Notes under the pieces: generated by a model
The model's input: the letters and a program-made list of their open reading frames with translations, nothing else
Told to the model about the DNA's origin: nothing
The model's database searches: none
Source of the DNA: an uncultured bacterium
GTDB taxonomy: Bacteria; Patescibacteriota; Minisyncoccia; Phycocordibacterales; PALSA-1337
DNA length: 50,524 nt
Direction of reading: 5' to 3'
Assembly: GCA_903842025.1 (NCBI GenBank)
Contig: CAIMKX010000038.1
Location: forward strand, 1-50,524
Part shown: piece by piece, positions 18,121-26,266 of the stretch
Numbering within the stretch: the stretch's first letter is position 1
Layout of the letters: each line of letters opens with the position of its first letter
Program-made: the position numbers and the translations under genes

Positions 18121-18573
18121 ATGATTCACGAAAACACGTTTAAAACTATAGATTTCAATGGAGCCAAGGGGCTTGTATTTCTTGGGAATCAGATTTTGGT
18201 TTGCCGAAGAGATACTAAAACAACAAAATTTCCCGGTTGCCTCGATATGATTGGTGGTGGTCGAGAGGGAAACGAATCACCGTTTGAGACTTTCAAACGA
18301 GAAGTAAAAGAAGAGGTTGGGCTTGATATTGAAAAAAGTGATATATATTTTTCTTGTCCATTCCAGAGTAATGACGATCCAGCAAAGATCTCGTTTTTCT
18401 TTGTAACAAAGCCACTTCAATTTAGTAAAGACGATGTTAAATTTGGTGACGAAGGAACGGAATGGTTAGTAATATCTCCAGAAGATTTTATAAATAGGAC
18501 TGATGCTATTGAAAGACAACAGAAAAGGGTTAGGGATTATTTGGAGGGTAAGTTATTACCCTATAGTATTTAA
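18121..18573 (+). CDS. NUDIX hydrolase
   Basis: GGGREGNESPFETFKREVKEEVGLDI Nudix box. Confidence 0.9.
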   Translation: MIHENTFKTIDFNGAKGLVFLGNQILVCRRDTKTTKFPGCLDMIGGGREGNESPFETFKREVKEEVGLDIEKSDIYFSCPFQSNDDPAKISFFFVTKPLQFSKDDVKFGDEGTEWLVISPEDFINRTDAIERQQKRVRDYLEGKLLPYSI

Positions 18574-18621
18574 CATTTCAAAAGTTCAAACTCTTAATCT
18601 CCCTGTGTTATTATTCCCCCT

Positions 18622-19341
18622 ATGACCACCACAATCTTCACCGACGGCTCATCGCGAGGCAATCCTGGTCCGGGAGGCTGGGGTTCTGTTTTGATTGAGG
18701 AAAATGGAAGTAATAAGAACGATTTCAAAGTCCTAGAATTGGGCGGCGGCGTGAAGATGACGACCAACAACAAGATGGAGCTCAAGGCGGCGATCGAGGG
18801 ACTGAAAAAAGCTTCAAAGGAAAGTGAGATCAAGATTTACTCCGATTCCTCTTATGTTATTAACGGCATAACCAAATGGGTCTTTGGTTGGAAAAGGAAT
18901 GATTGGAAGACGAAGACCAAAGATGATGTTTTGAACAAAGATTTGTGGCTGGAACTTATTGAGGCGACTAAAGACAAGAAAGTGAAATGGCAGTATGTTG
19001 GGGGGCACGTCGGTATTCTGGGCAATGAAAGATGTGATCATATAGCCACCGCTTTTGCCGATGGTATGGATATTAAACTTTTCAATGGTTTGCTGGCCAA
19101 TTATGATCTGCCGAACATTCTAGATATTTCTCATAACGAAAGTCTGGCGACAAGCAAGAAATCATCATCTTCTCATTCCAAGGCGAAGGCTTATTCTTAC
19201 GTGAGCTCTATTGGTGGAGTTGTTGAAGTGCACCATTCCTGGGCTGAATGTGAGAAAAGAGTTAAGGGTGCCAAGGGCGCGAGGTATAAGAAGGCATTGA
19301 ATAAAGGGGATGAGGAAAGGATAAGGAGTGAATTTGTTTGA
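18622..19341 (+). CDS. rnhA: ribonuclease HI with C-terminal viroplasmin/hybrid-binding-like domain
   Basis: FTDGSSRGNPGPGGWG, DSSYVINGI, GHVGILGNERCDHIA; C-terminal YSYVSSIGGVVEVHHSWAECEKRVKGAKGARYKKAL. Confidence 0.88.
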   Translation: MTTTIFTDGSSRGNPGPGGWGSVLIEENGSNKNDFKVLELGGGVKMTTNNKMELKAAIEGLKKASKESEIKIYSDSSYVINGITKWVFGWKRNDWKTKTKDDVLNKDLWLELIEATKDKKVKWQYVGGHVGILGNERCDHIATAFADGMDIKLFNGLLANYDLPNILDISHNESLATSKKSSSSHSKAKAYSYVSSIGGVVEVHHSWAECEKRVKGAKGARYKKALNKGDEERIRSEFV

Positions 19342-19350
19342 ATTCACTAT

Positions 19351-19492
19351 GTCTGACATGGTAATGAGGTAATATCATGTTGATAAGCGGCAGTCTTACC
19401 ATGTCAGACATGGTATTTTATCCGGATTTGAACAAAATTTTATCGTTTCTTGAACAAGATTTTATCAGGATTTTATCTCGCTTTGATAAAAT
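19351..19492 (+). promoter_or_regulatory. duplicated regulatory module upstream of comEC
   Basis: Palindrome TACCATGTCAGACATGGTA (19397..19415), ATTTTATC at 19415, 19437, 19459, 19470 and inverted GATAAAAT at 19485. Confidence 0.7.
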
Positions 19493-19495
19493 AGA

Positions 19496-19520
19496 TTCCT
19501 TGAGGTCTCTCCTCAAGGAA
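19496..19520 (+). promoter_or_regulatory. hairpin covering the comEC Shine-Dalgarno
   Basis: TTCCTTGAGG-TCTCT-CCTCAAGGAA; the 3' arm contains AAGGAA, 4 nt before ATG 19525. Confidence 0.65.
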
Positions 19521-19524
19521 CATC

Positions 19525-21174
19525 ATGACCAAAAGAGTTTTCATTTTTTGGAGCGTTTTCGTGGCAGCCGCCATATTCAGATTGTGGCAGTCTTTTTACG
19601 TGGTTCTGCCTGATATTGGTGATTGTTTGAAGCAAAATGTCAGTGGAATAGGGACAATTGTAGTTGAACCGGAAAGAAAAGAATCGGGGCAAATTTTGGT
19701 TGTTTCGGTTGAGGGTTTGAATATTTCAAATGGATCAATGAGTTGTCCGGCTGATTTTCTTCTCAGAATGAAAACAAAGTTGTATCCGCGGTTTTCTTAC
19801 GAGGATCGCGTGACATTCAAGGGAAAACTGTTGCAGCCGGTCAATTTTGACAGCGGGTCGGACCGTTCTTTTGATTACAAGGGCTATTTGGCCAAAGACG
19901 ACATTTACTATGAAATGAAAAGTGCGGTAGTGGGATTACAAAAAGACTCTGATGTTGTCATTCCCGCGAACACTGTGTCATTCCCGCGAAGGTCATTCGA
20001 CTCTGAGAGTCTCAGACTCGATGAGCGGGAATCCAGTGTTGAATCGCTGGCGCCATATTCTGCGGCACTGGATTCCCGCTTTCGCGGGAATGACAAACAA
20101 AACAATTCTCTGCAATACAATGAAGGCGGGAATGACAAACAAGAAACCAGCCAGCAAGATAACAAGCAGAACGCCAGTAACTTAATAGAAAATGCTGTTA
20201 ATTCAATTACCTCATATCTTTATCAAATCAAACGCCAACTTGTAACTGTTCTTGAAAAAACCTTGGGCGAACCGCATGCGGCCTTGGCGGCCGGGCTGGT
20301 GGTGGGGGAGAAGGCCGCTTTGGGCAAGGATTTGCTCAATGATTTTCGCATTGTCGGTTTGATTCATATTGTCGTTCTTTCTGGTTACAACATCACGATT
20401 GTCGGCGACGCTTTGCGAAAGCTTCTCTCGTTTCTGCCAAGAGTCTGGGGAATAACGATCGGCGGAATGGGCATTTCACTTTTCGGAATTTTGGTCGGCG
20501 GAGGTGCTACCGTCGTCCGTTCCTGCTTCATGGCCGGAGTGGCCCTTTCCGCCGATCTTATTCGGCGTGATTACAGCGTCATCCGAGCTTTGGTCTTTGC
20601 CGGTCTCATTATGATAATTCAAAATCCATTGATTCTCCTTCATGATCCATCGTTTCAGCTTTCGTTCTTGGCTACGTTGGGTCTAATACTTCTAGCCAGT
20701 CCAATAGAAAAGCGCTTGGGATTTATTCCTGAAAAATTTGGCCTGCGCGGCATAGTCGCTTCGACCCTAGCCACCCAAATCTTCGTCTCGCCGTTCATTC
20801 TCTACATGATGGGTCAGATTTCCATCATTGGAATGGTGGTCAATATTTTGGTTCTGCCTTTTATTCCCGTCACAATGCTATTTGTCTCGCTCACAGGTTT
20901 TCTGGGAATGATTTACTTGCCGTTGGGTCAAATCGTGGCCTGGGGGACTTATCTCTTACTTTCCTATGAATTATTCATGGTCGGACATTTTGCCCGCCTA
21001 CCATTTGCCGCCGTCCATATTCCCGCATTTTCTGGCTGGTGGGTGGTGGGGTTCTATCTAGTCTTCATGATCAGTACAATTCTTATTAGGTCAAAAAAAG
21101 CGCTTGTTTCTGTCATTCCCGCGAAAGCGGGAATCCAGTGTAATGTAAAATGTAAATCTCAAAATGAAAAATGA
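19525..21174 (+). CDS. comEC: ComEC/Rec2 competence membrane channel (without a fused metallo-beta-lactamase domain)
   Basis: GLVVGEKAALGKDLLNDFRIVGLIHIVVLSGYNITIV competence motif, multiple TM. Confidence 0.9.
   Translation: MTKRVFIFWSVFVAAAIFRLWQSFYVVLPDIGDCLKQNVSGIGTIVVEPERKESGQILVVSVEGLNISNGSMSCPADFLLRMKTKLYPRFSYEDRVTFKGKLLQPVNFDSGSDRSFDYKGYLAKDDIYYEMKSAVVGLQKDSDVVIPANTVSFPRRSFDSESLRLDERESSVESLAPYSAALDSRFRGNDKQNNSLQYNEGGNDKQETSQQDNKQNASNLIENAVNSITSYLYQIKRQLVTVLEKTLGEPHAALAAGLVVGEKAALGKDLLNDFRIVGLIHIVVLSGYNITIVGDALRKLLSFLPRVWGITIGGMGISLFGILVGGGATVVRSCFMAGVALSADLIRRDYSVIRALVFAGLIMIIQNPLILLHDPSFQLSFLATLGLILLASPIEKRLGFIPEKFGLRGIVASTLATQIFVSPFILYMMGQISIIGMVVNILVLPFIPVTMLFVSLTGFLGMIYLPLGQIVAWGTYLLLSYELFMVGHFARLPFAAVHIPAFSGWWVVGFYLVFMISTILIRSKKALVSVIPAKAGIQCNVKCKSQNEK
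19957..20095. repeat. REP-like palindromic repeats inside comEC
   Basis: TCATTCCCGCGAA... and CACTGGATTCCCGCTTTCGCGGGAATGACA, translated as LDSRFRGNDKQ. Confidence 0.85.
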
Positions 21175-21305
21175 CAATTTAAAATGCAAAATGTTTGAAA
21201 CAGATGCCATTCCATTTTCAATTTTGCCTTGTAATTTTCCATTTTGATTTTTGAACTTTCAATTAGCGTATTCAACACTGGATTCCCGCTTTCGCGGGAA
21301 TGACA
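21112..21305. repeat. REP-pair element with AT-rich palindromic core at the comEC 3' end
   Basis: GTCATTCCCGCGAAAGCGGGAATCCAGTGT ... CAACACTGGATTCCCGCTTTCGCGGGAATGAC. Confidence 0.88.
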
Positions 21306-21321
21306 AGAGAACTTTGCACTA

Positions 21322-21933
21322 TTAGATCATCGTCACCATCTTGCTTGCCGCCGAGAAATTATCCCCGACAACTTTCCAATTGAGATTGGCGAAGAAGTCC
21401 TCGACATAGTTTTTCTTGCCGGACGGCTGATAGTCGATGACATACGAGTGTTCCCACATATCCAAAGCTAGAATAAGGGCGCAATCTTGCAGTTGGCCAA
21501 GATGTTGCTCGTCGACCCAAGCATTGAGCAGGCGATTGTCCTTGCGGTCAAAATAAAGCATGGTCCAACCGATGCCGCGAGTCAGGGCGATGGCCTTGAA
21601 TTCGGCCAACCAGGAATCGAAGGATCCCCAAGTCTCGACGATCATTTTCTTGAGCTCACTTTTCTCGGCCAAAGGCACGGCGCCGGATTCCAGCGAAGAA
21701 AAATAGACTTCATGGTTGCGCATGCCGTTGTATTCGAAACCGAAGCGTCGGTTGACTTCGCCCAAAGCATAGGCGTTTTTGTCGATATTCTTTTTGAATT
21801 CAGTTATGGTCTCCTGAACTAGGTTGGCATTTTTGACATAACCGGCGTAAAGCTTGAGATGTTCCTCGAGGTTTTTGGCGGAAATGCCCTTGAGATTGGG
21901 GATATTGAATGTTTTAGGGGTGAATTGTTTCAT
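21322..21933 (-). CDS. sodA: superoxide dismutase (Fe/Mn family)
   Basis: GSFDSWLAEFKAIALTRGIGWTMLYFD, LDMWEHSYVIDY. Confidence 0.9.
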   Translation of the reverse strand: MKQFTPKTFNIPNLKGISAKNLEEHLKLYAGYVKNANLVQETITEFKKNIDKNAYALGEVNRRFGFEYNGMRNHEVYFSSLESGAVPLAEKSELKKMIVETWGSFDSWLAEFKAIALTRGIGWTMLYFDRKDNRLLNAWVDEQHLGQLQDCALILALDMWEHSYVIDYQPSGKKNYVEDFFANLNWKVVGDNFSAASKMVTMI

Positions 21934-21994
21934 TTTTGTTGATTTAGAGATTAATAACGCATTAACTATACGCTATTTACGGATTTGGGGTGCG

Positions 21995-22148
21995 ACCATG
22001 TCTGACATGGTAACGAGGTTATATCATGTTGATAAGCGGCAGTCTTACCATGTCTGACATGGTATTTTATCTGGATTTTAACAAAATTTTATCAATCCTT
22101 GAAAGAGATTTTATCGTTTCTTGAACAAGATTTTATCAGGATTTTATC
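21995..22148 (+). promoter_or_regulatory. second copy of the comEC-type regulatory module
   Basis: Palindromes 21995..22011 and 22046..22064; ATTTTATC at 22064, 22086, 22108, 22130, 22141. Confidence 0.7.
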
Positions 22149-22169
22149 TCTGGCGAGTATGATGGTGTT

Positions 22170-23099
22170 ATGGCAATCAATAACATATCAAAACCATTTG
22201 TCATTGCGGCGGCGGCAACGGCCTTAAGCACCGGTCTCGCTGGTTACGTTTGGCAAGAAGAACACCGCCCGCTGATTCTAGAGATCTACGTTTTTGCTTT
22301 GCCAAATGGTAGATCGATGTTCATCCGAACTCCAGAGGATAAAAGGATTCTTATAGATGGCGGTGGTAACTCCGACATTATTCGGGAAATCACGAAAATT
22401 CTGCCGTTTTATTCGAGACGAATCGACGCGATTCTGGCCACAAACTCTGAAGGAAAGAACGTTTCCGGGCTTATTGATGTTATCGAGAGGTACAAAGTGG
22501 ATACTTCATATTTGCCTGCAGTGACATTGGAAAGCCTAGGTCTGTCCTCTTCGACTGACATGATCTACTCAACTTTGGTCGATACTATTAATCGTCAAAA
22601 TATTGAAATTCGCAAAGTTATTGCCGGCGATTCTATTATTCTTGACGATAAAGTCACGATAAAGCCTTTGTTTCCGGCCACACCAGATCGATTTGTCTAT
22701 TCCAAGGCCAGTGCGCCGGAAATTCTCTTTGATATTTCATTTGGAAAGACAGCGATAGTCTTTCTGGGCAATGGGTCAAATAAGATACAGAAGTTTTTGG
22801 CTTCAACGACGGCTCCGGCATTCACAGATTCAAGCGTACTGATAGTTTCGCACAGCGCTTTGCCGGCCAACATGTCCGCTCAGCTGATCGGTCAAATCAA
22901 ACCGGAATATCTTGTTTATTCAAAGGCCGAGAGCAATAAGCCAGTGGCGCCGCCGAAATCTTCAACTTCAAAGACAAAAAAGAAAGAGATCGTCGATCCT
23001 TTGGCTTATCTTGGAAATGAAAAGCGGTTTAATCTCAAAGAGAAGGGAACTGTGAAGATTACGTCCGATGGTGTTAAGGTTACGGTGGTTAGTGATTAG
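22170..23099 (+). CDS. ComEC-type metallo-beta-lactamase-fold protein
   Basis: FALPNGRSMFIRTPEDKRILIDGGGNSDIIREITKILPFYSRRIDAILAT resembles the ComEC C-terminal MBL domain. Confidence 0.75.
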   Translation: MAINNISKPFVIAAAATALSTGLAGYVWQEEHRPLILEIYVFALPNGRSMFIRTPEDKRILIDGGGNSDIIREITKILPFYSRRIDAILATNSEGKNVSGLIDVIERYKVDTSYLPAVTLESLGLSSSTDMIYSTLVDTINRQNIEIRKVIAGDSIILDDKVTIKPLFPATPDRFVYSKASAPEILFDISFGKTAIVFLGNGSNKIQKFLASTTAPAFTDSSVLIVSHSALPANMSAQLIGQIKPEYLVYSKAESNKPVAPPKSSTSKTKKKEIVDPLAYLGNEKRFNLKEKGTVKITSDGVKVTVVSD

Positions 23100-23338
23100 A
23101 TTATCCCGGCTTTCTTGAGAGTGGCGAAAGCGCCGTTCTTCTCGATGGTTCTAAGAGCTCTGGTGGAGATGTTCAAAATAATGGTCTTTTTTAATTCGGG
23201 AACGTAAATACGCTTCTTTTGAAGATTGGGGTATTTGCGGATATTGCCGCAAGGATTGAATTGCGTAGCACGGGTGCGGTTGGAATAGCGACCGCCCATC
23301 AGTGAATGTTTATGAGTTATTGCGCAGACTTTGGCCAT
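23096..23338 (-). CDS. rpmB: 50S ribosomal protein L28
   Basis: MAKVCAITHKHSLMGGRYSNRTRATQFNPCGN...LNISTRALRTIEKNG. Confidence 0.9.
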   Translation of the reverse strand: MAKVCAITHKHSLMGGRYSNRTRATQFNPCGNIRKYPNLQKKRIYVPELKKTIILNISTRALRTIEKNGAFATLKKAGII

Positions 23339-23399
23339 GGATTTGTAGAACAGCATCGTAGCATAGGAAAGCTGAAAGTGCAAAGACAATTTGGTTTTT

Positions 23400-23484
23400 G
23401 TCATTCCCGCGAAAGCGGGAATCTAGTGTCTTGAAAGATATACTTGCAAATCAACACTGGATTCCCGCTTTCGCGGGAATGACA
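23400..23484. repeat. REP-pair element
   Basis: TCATTCCCGCGAAAGCGGGAATCTAGTGT ... CAACACTGGATTCCCGCTTTCGCGGGAATGAC. Confidence 0.88.
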
Positions 23485-23528
23485 AGAAAAAACTTTGCAC
23501 TTTGCACTTTTCACTGTAAACTTGGCTC

Positions 23529-24137
23529 ATGATAACCGTCATTTCAATCGTAATCCTCATATTCTCGATCATTATCCACGAAGTCTCGCATGGCTTTATG
23601 GCTGATTGGCTTGGTGATCCGACGGCTCGATTGCAGGGTCGTTTGACGTTAAATCCTATCAAGCATATTGATCCGGTTGGCTCTATTATAGTGCCGCTCA
23701 TCACCTCGATGGCCGGTTTTACCTTCGGCTGGGCCAAACCGGTCGAATTCAATCCTTATAATCTTAGAAACAGACGACAAGGCGAATTTTTGATCGCCAT
23801 GGCGGGACCGCTGTCCAATCTGCTCATTGCTTTGATCTTTGGAACGATTATTAGATTTACGGTCGCTTCCGCTTCAGTAATGACGCCGTTTCTTGAGGTT
23901 TGCTCTTACATAGTCATCATAAACATCGTCCTGGCCATATTCAATCTTGTACCTTTGCCGCCATTGGATGGTTCCAAGCTATTATTGGCCTGGCTGCCAA
24001 ACCAATATGGCCAGTTTCGAACAATGTTGGAAAGATATGCGCCGATATTTGTCATAATCGTCATCTTCTTTTTATGGGATTTTGTTTCACCAGTGATACC
24101 GTGGGTTTTTCGATTGATTACAGGAGTTTCTGTCTAA
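23529..24137 (+). CDS. site-2 protease-like M50 family membrane peptidase
   Basis: IIIHEVSHGFMADWLGDPTA (HExxH), FNLVPLPPLDGSKLL. Confidence 0.9.
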   Translation: MITVISIVILIFSIIIHEVSHGFMADWLGDPTARLQGRLTLNPIKHIDPVGSIIVPLITSMAGFTFGWAKPVEFNPYNLRNRRQGEFLIAMAGPLSNLLIALIFGTIIRFTVASASVMTPFLEVCSYIVIINIVLAIFNLVPLPPLDGSKLLLAWLPNQYGQFRTMLERYAPIFVIIVIFFLWDFVSPVIPWVFRLITGVSV

Positions 24138-24157
24138 GATTTTTCAATAAAGTTAAT

Positions 24158-24379
24158 TTAAAAATCGATCAAATCTCGAGTTTTGACATTTAAGGCTTTG
24201 GCGAATCGTGACAGATTACGGATTGTAATATTTTTTTCACCCCTTTCCACCATTCCGACATAAGTCCGATGAACCCCGGCGATTTCGCCAAGGCGTTCCT
24301 GAGATATGTCCATCTTTATCCGCTCATTTCTGATCTTCCTGCCAAGAAAAACCAGAAATTGTTTGTCCAAGTTGGCCAT
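24158..24379 (-). CDS. XRE-family HTH regulator
   Basis: IRNERIKMDISQERLGEIAGVHRTYVGMVERGEKNITIRNLSRFAKALN. Confidence 0.9.
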   Translation of the reverse strand: MANLDKQFLVFLGRKIRNERIKMDISQERLGEIAGVHRTYVGMVERGEKNITIRNLSRFAKALNVKTRDLIDF

Positions 24380-24570
24380 AGTATATGCAAATATTATCCC
24401 TGAGGACTACTTCAGAGCTACATACTATAATTAGCATATTTCTAATTTTATTGCATATTTTCTTGTCCTATGTTAAGTTATCACCACTGTTCGTTGGAAC
24501 AACATTATGGCAAGAATGAGTAATCGATTGGCTGCGGTTCTAATAGGCCAAGCGGTGAAGAATTCAGACT

Positions 24571-24993
24571 ATGCCTACAATCAATCAGCTGACAAAAAAC
24601 GATAGGAAGCGTTTCAAGCGGAAGTCCAAGTCCGTGGCTTTGACGCGTACCTTCAATACGATCAAGAATCATCCGATATTTTTCCCGGCTCCTTTCAAGC
24701 GCGGTGTTTGCGTCAAAGTTACGACCAAGACCCCGAAGAAGCCTAACTCCGCTATCCGTAAGATTGCTCGCGTTCGCCTGACCAATGGCATGGAAGTCAC
24801 CGCCTACGTTCCGGGAATGGGACACAACCTTCAGGAGCACGCCGTAGTTTTGCTTCGCGGCGGTCGCGTCAAGGATGTCGGTCTTCGCTATTCTATTGTC
24901 CGTGGCGTTCTGGACTGTGCCGGAGTCGAAGCCCGCAGGAAGGGAAGAAGCCAGTACGGTAACAAGAGACCAAAAGTTGCCAAAGTTGCGTAA
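24571..24993 (+). CDS. rpsL: 30S ribosomal protein S12
   Basis: MPTINQL...[21 protein letters not shown]...[12 protein letters not shown]. Confidence 0.97.
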   Translation: MPTINQLTKNDRKRFKRKSKSVALTRTFNTIKNHPIFFPAPFKRGVCVKVTTKTPKKPNSAIRKIARVRLTNGMEVTAYVPGMGHNLQEHAVVLLRGGRVKDVGLRYSIVRGVLDCAGVEARRKGRSQYGNKRPKVAKVA

Positions 24994-25110
24994 TGTCAAA
25001 ACCCAAATGACAAATTTCAAATCAATATCAAAATCCAAAATCCAAATTAGTAATTTTTGTCATTTGAGCTTTGGATTTGATTTGGCATTTGGATTTTGAC
25101 ATTTTAATTT
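24993..25110. repeat. AT-rich palindromic repeat
   Basis: AATGTCAAAACCCAAATGACAAATTTCAAATC... with reverse-complementary ...GATTTGGCATTTGGATTTTGACATTTT. Confidence 0.7.
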
Positions 25111-25117
25111 AACTGCC

Positions 25118-25588
25118 ATGCGACGCAAACTAAACATAAAAAGAGAATTAAAGCCGGATATCAACTATTCTTCCTTGAAGCTGGCCAAATTCGCCAATTA
25201 CATCATGGAATCAGGCAAGAAGAACGTCGCTCGCGGCATTGTCGCCGACTGTATGATTGCCATCAAGGAAAAGGCCAAAGTTGAAAATCCTTTGGAAGTC
25301 TTCGAAATGGCTCTCAAAAACACTTCACCGCTCATGGAAGTCCGCTCCCGCCGTGTCGGTGGCGCCAACTACCAGGTTCCTCGCGAAGTCCGTCCGGAGC
25401 GCAAGCAGGCTCTCTCCATGAAGTGGATCATCGAAGCCGCCCGTTCCAAGAAAGGTGCTCCTATCCACCAGAAACTGGCCGATGAGATCATCGCCGCCTC
25501 CAAGAATGAAGGCGAAGCCGTCAAGAAGCGCGAAAACGTCCACAAGATGGCCGAGGCCAACAAGGCTTTTGCTCACTTTGCCTGGTAA
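25118..25588 (+). CDS. rpsG: 30S ribosomal protein S7
   Basis: PLMEVRSRRVGGANYQVPREVRPERKQALSMKWI. Confidence 0.97.
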   Translation: MRRKLNIKRELKPDINYSSLKLAKFANYIMESGKKNVARGIVADCMIAIKEKAKVENPLEVFEMALKNTSPLMEVRSRRVGGANYQVPREVRPERKQALSMKWIIEAARSKKGAPIHQKLADEIIAASKNEGEAVKKRENVHKMAEANKAFAHFAW

Positions 25589-25619
25589 TTTTTGAAAAAT
25601 TTTATGGTAAAATTGCGCC

Positions 25620-26162
25620 ATGAAAAAAGAAAAGGCAGTTGAAACAAGTTTGAATTTGCCAGTAACTTCGGAATTTATTGAGCGCCGAATACATTTGTTT
25701 CGTGGACAGAAAGTAATACTTGATAGTGACCTTGCTGATTTGTATCGAGTGGAGACAAGAGATTTAAATAAAGCTGTTAAGCGTAACATCGACAGATTTC
25801 CTGTGGATTTTATGTTTCAACTATCTCAAAAGGAATTCGAGAACTTGATGTTCCAATTTGGAACATCAAGTTGGGGAGGAAGACGCAAGTTTCCATATGT
25901 TTTTACCGAGCTCGGTGTGGCCATGCTTTCCTCGGTTCTTAATAGTGATCGGGCTATACAGATAAATATTCTAATCATGCGTGCTTTCGTCAGATTACGC
26001 CAACTTATTTCTAGCAACAAAGATCTGGCCAACAGAGTCGACAAATTAGAGATTGACCAGATCAAGCAGGGAATGGGTCTGGCTGAACTTTTTTCTCATG
26101 TCAAAAGGTTCATGGACATGCCGGTTCCAGGGAAAAAGAAGATTGGTTTTGATACGAGGTAA
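25620..26162 (+). CDS. ORF6N domain protein
   Basis: IERRIHLFRGQKVILDSDLADLYRVETRDLNKAVKRNIDRFPVDFMFQL...FTELGVAMLSSVL. Confidence 0.92.
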   Translation: MKKEKAVETSLNLPVTSEFIERRIHLFRGQKVILDSDLADLYRVETRDLNKAVKRNIDRFPVDFMFQLSQKEFENLMFQFGTSSWGGRRKFPYVFTELGVAMLSSVLNSDRAIQINILIMRAFVRLRQLISSNKDLANRVDKLEIDQIKQGMGLAELFSHVKRFMDMPVPGKKKIGFDTR

Positions 26163-26266
26163 AGTTTGATTATTTCCTCAATTTCCTGTATCGTACTAGT
26201 CAATAAGCAGTCTCTGCTTTTTATTTTTCGAACTATTAACTAAAAACTATTAACCATTAACCAAAC

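Noticed and set aside
21112-23484. Repeated CATTCCCGCG units as a CRISPR array
   Set aside because: Copies are dispersed and inverted with irregular spacing and no cas genes; they are REP-like palindromes.
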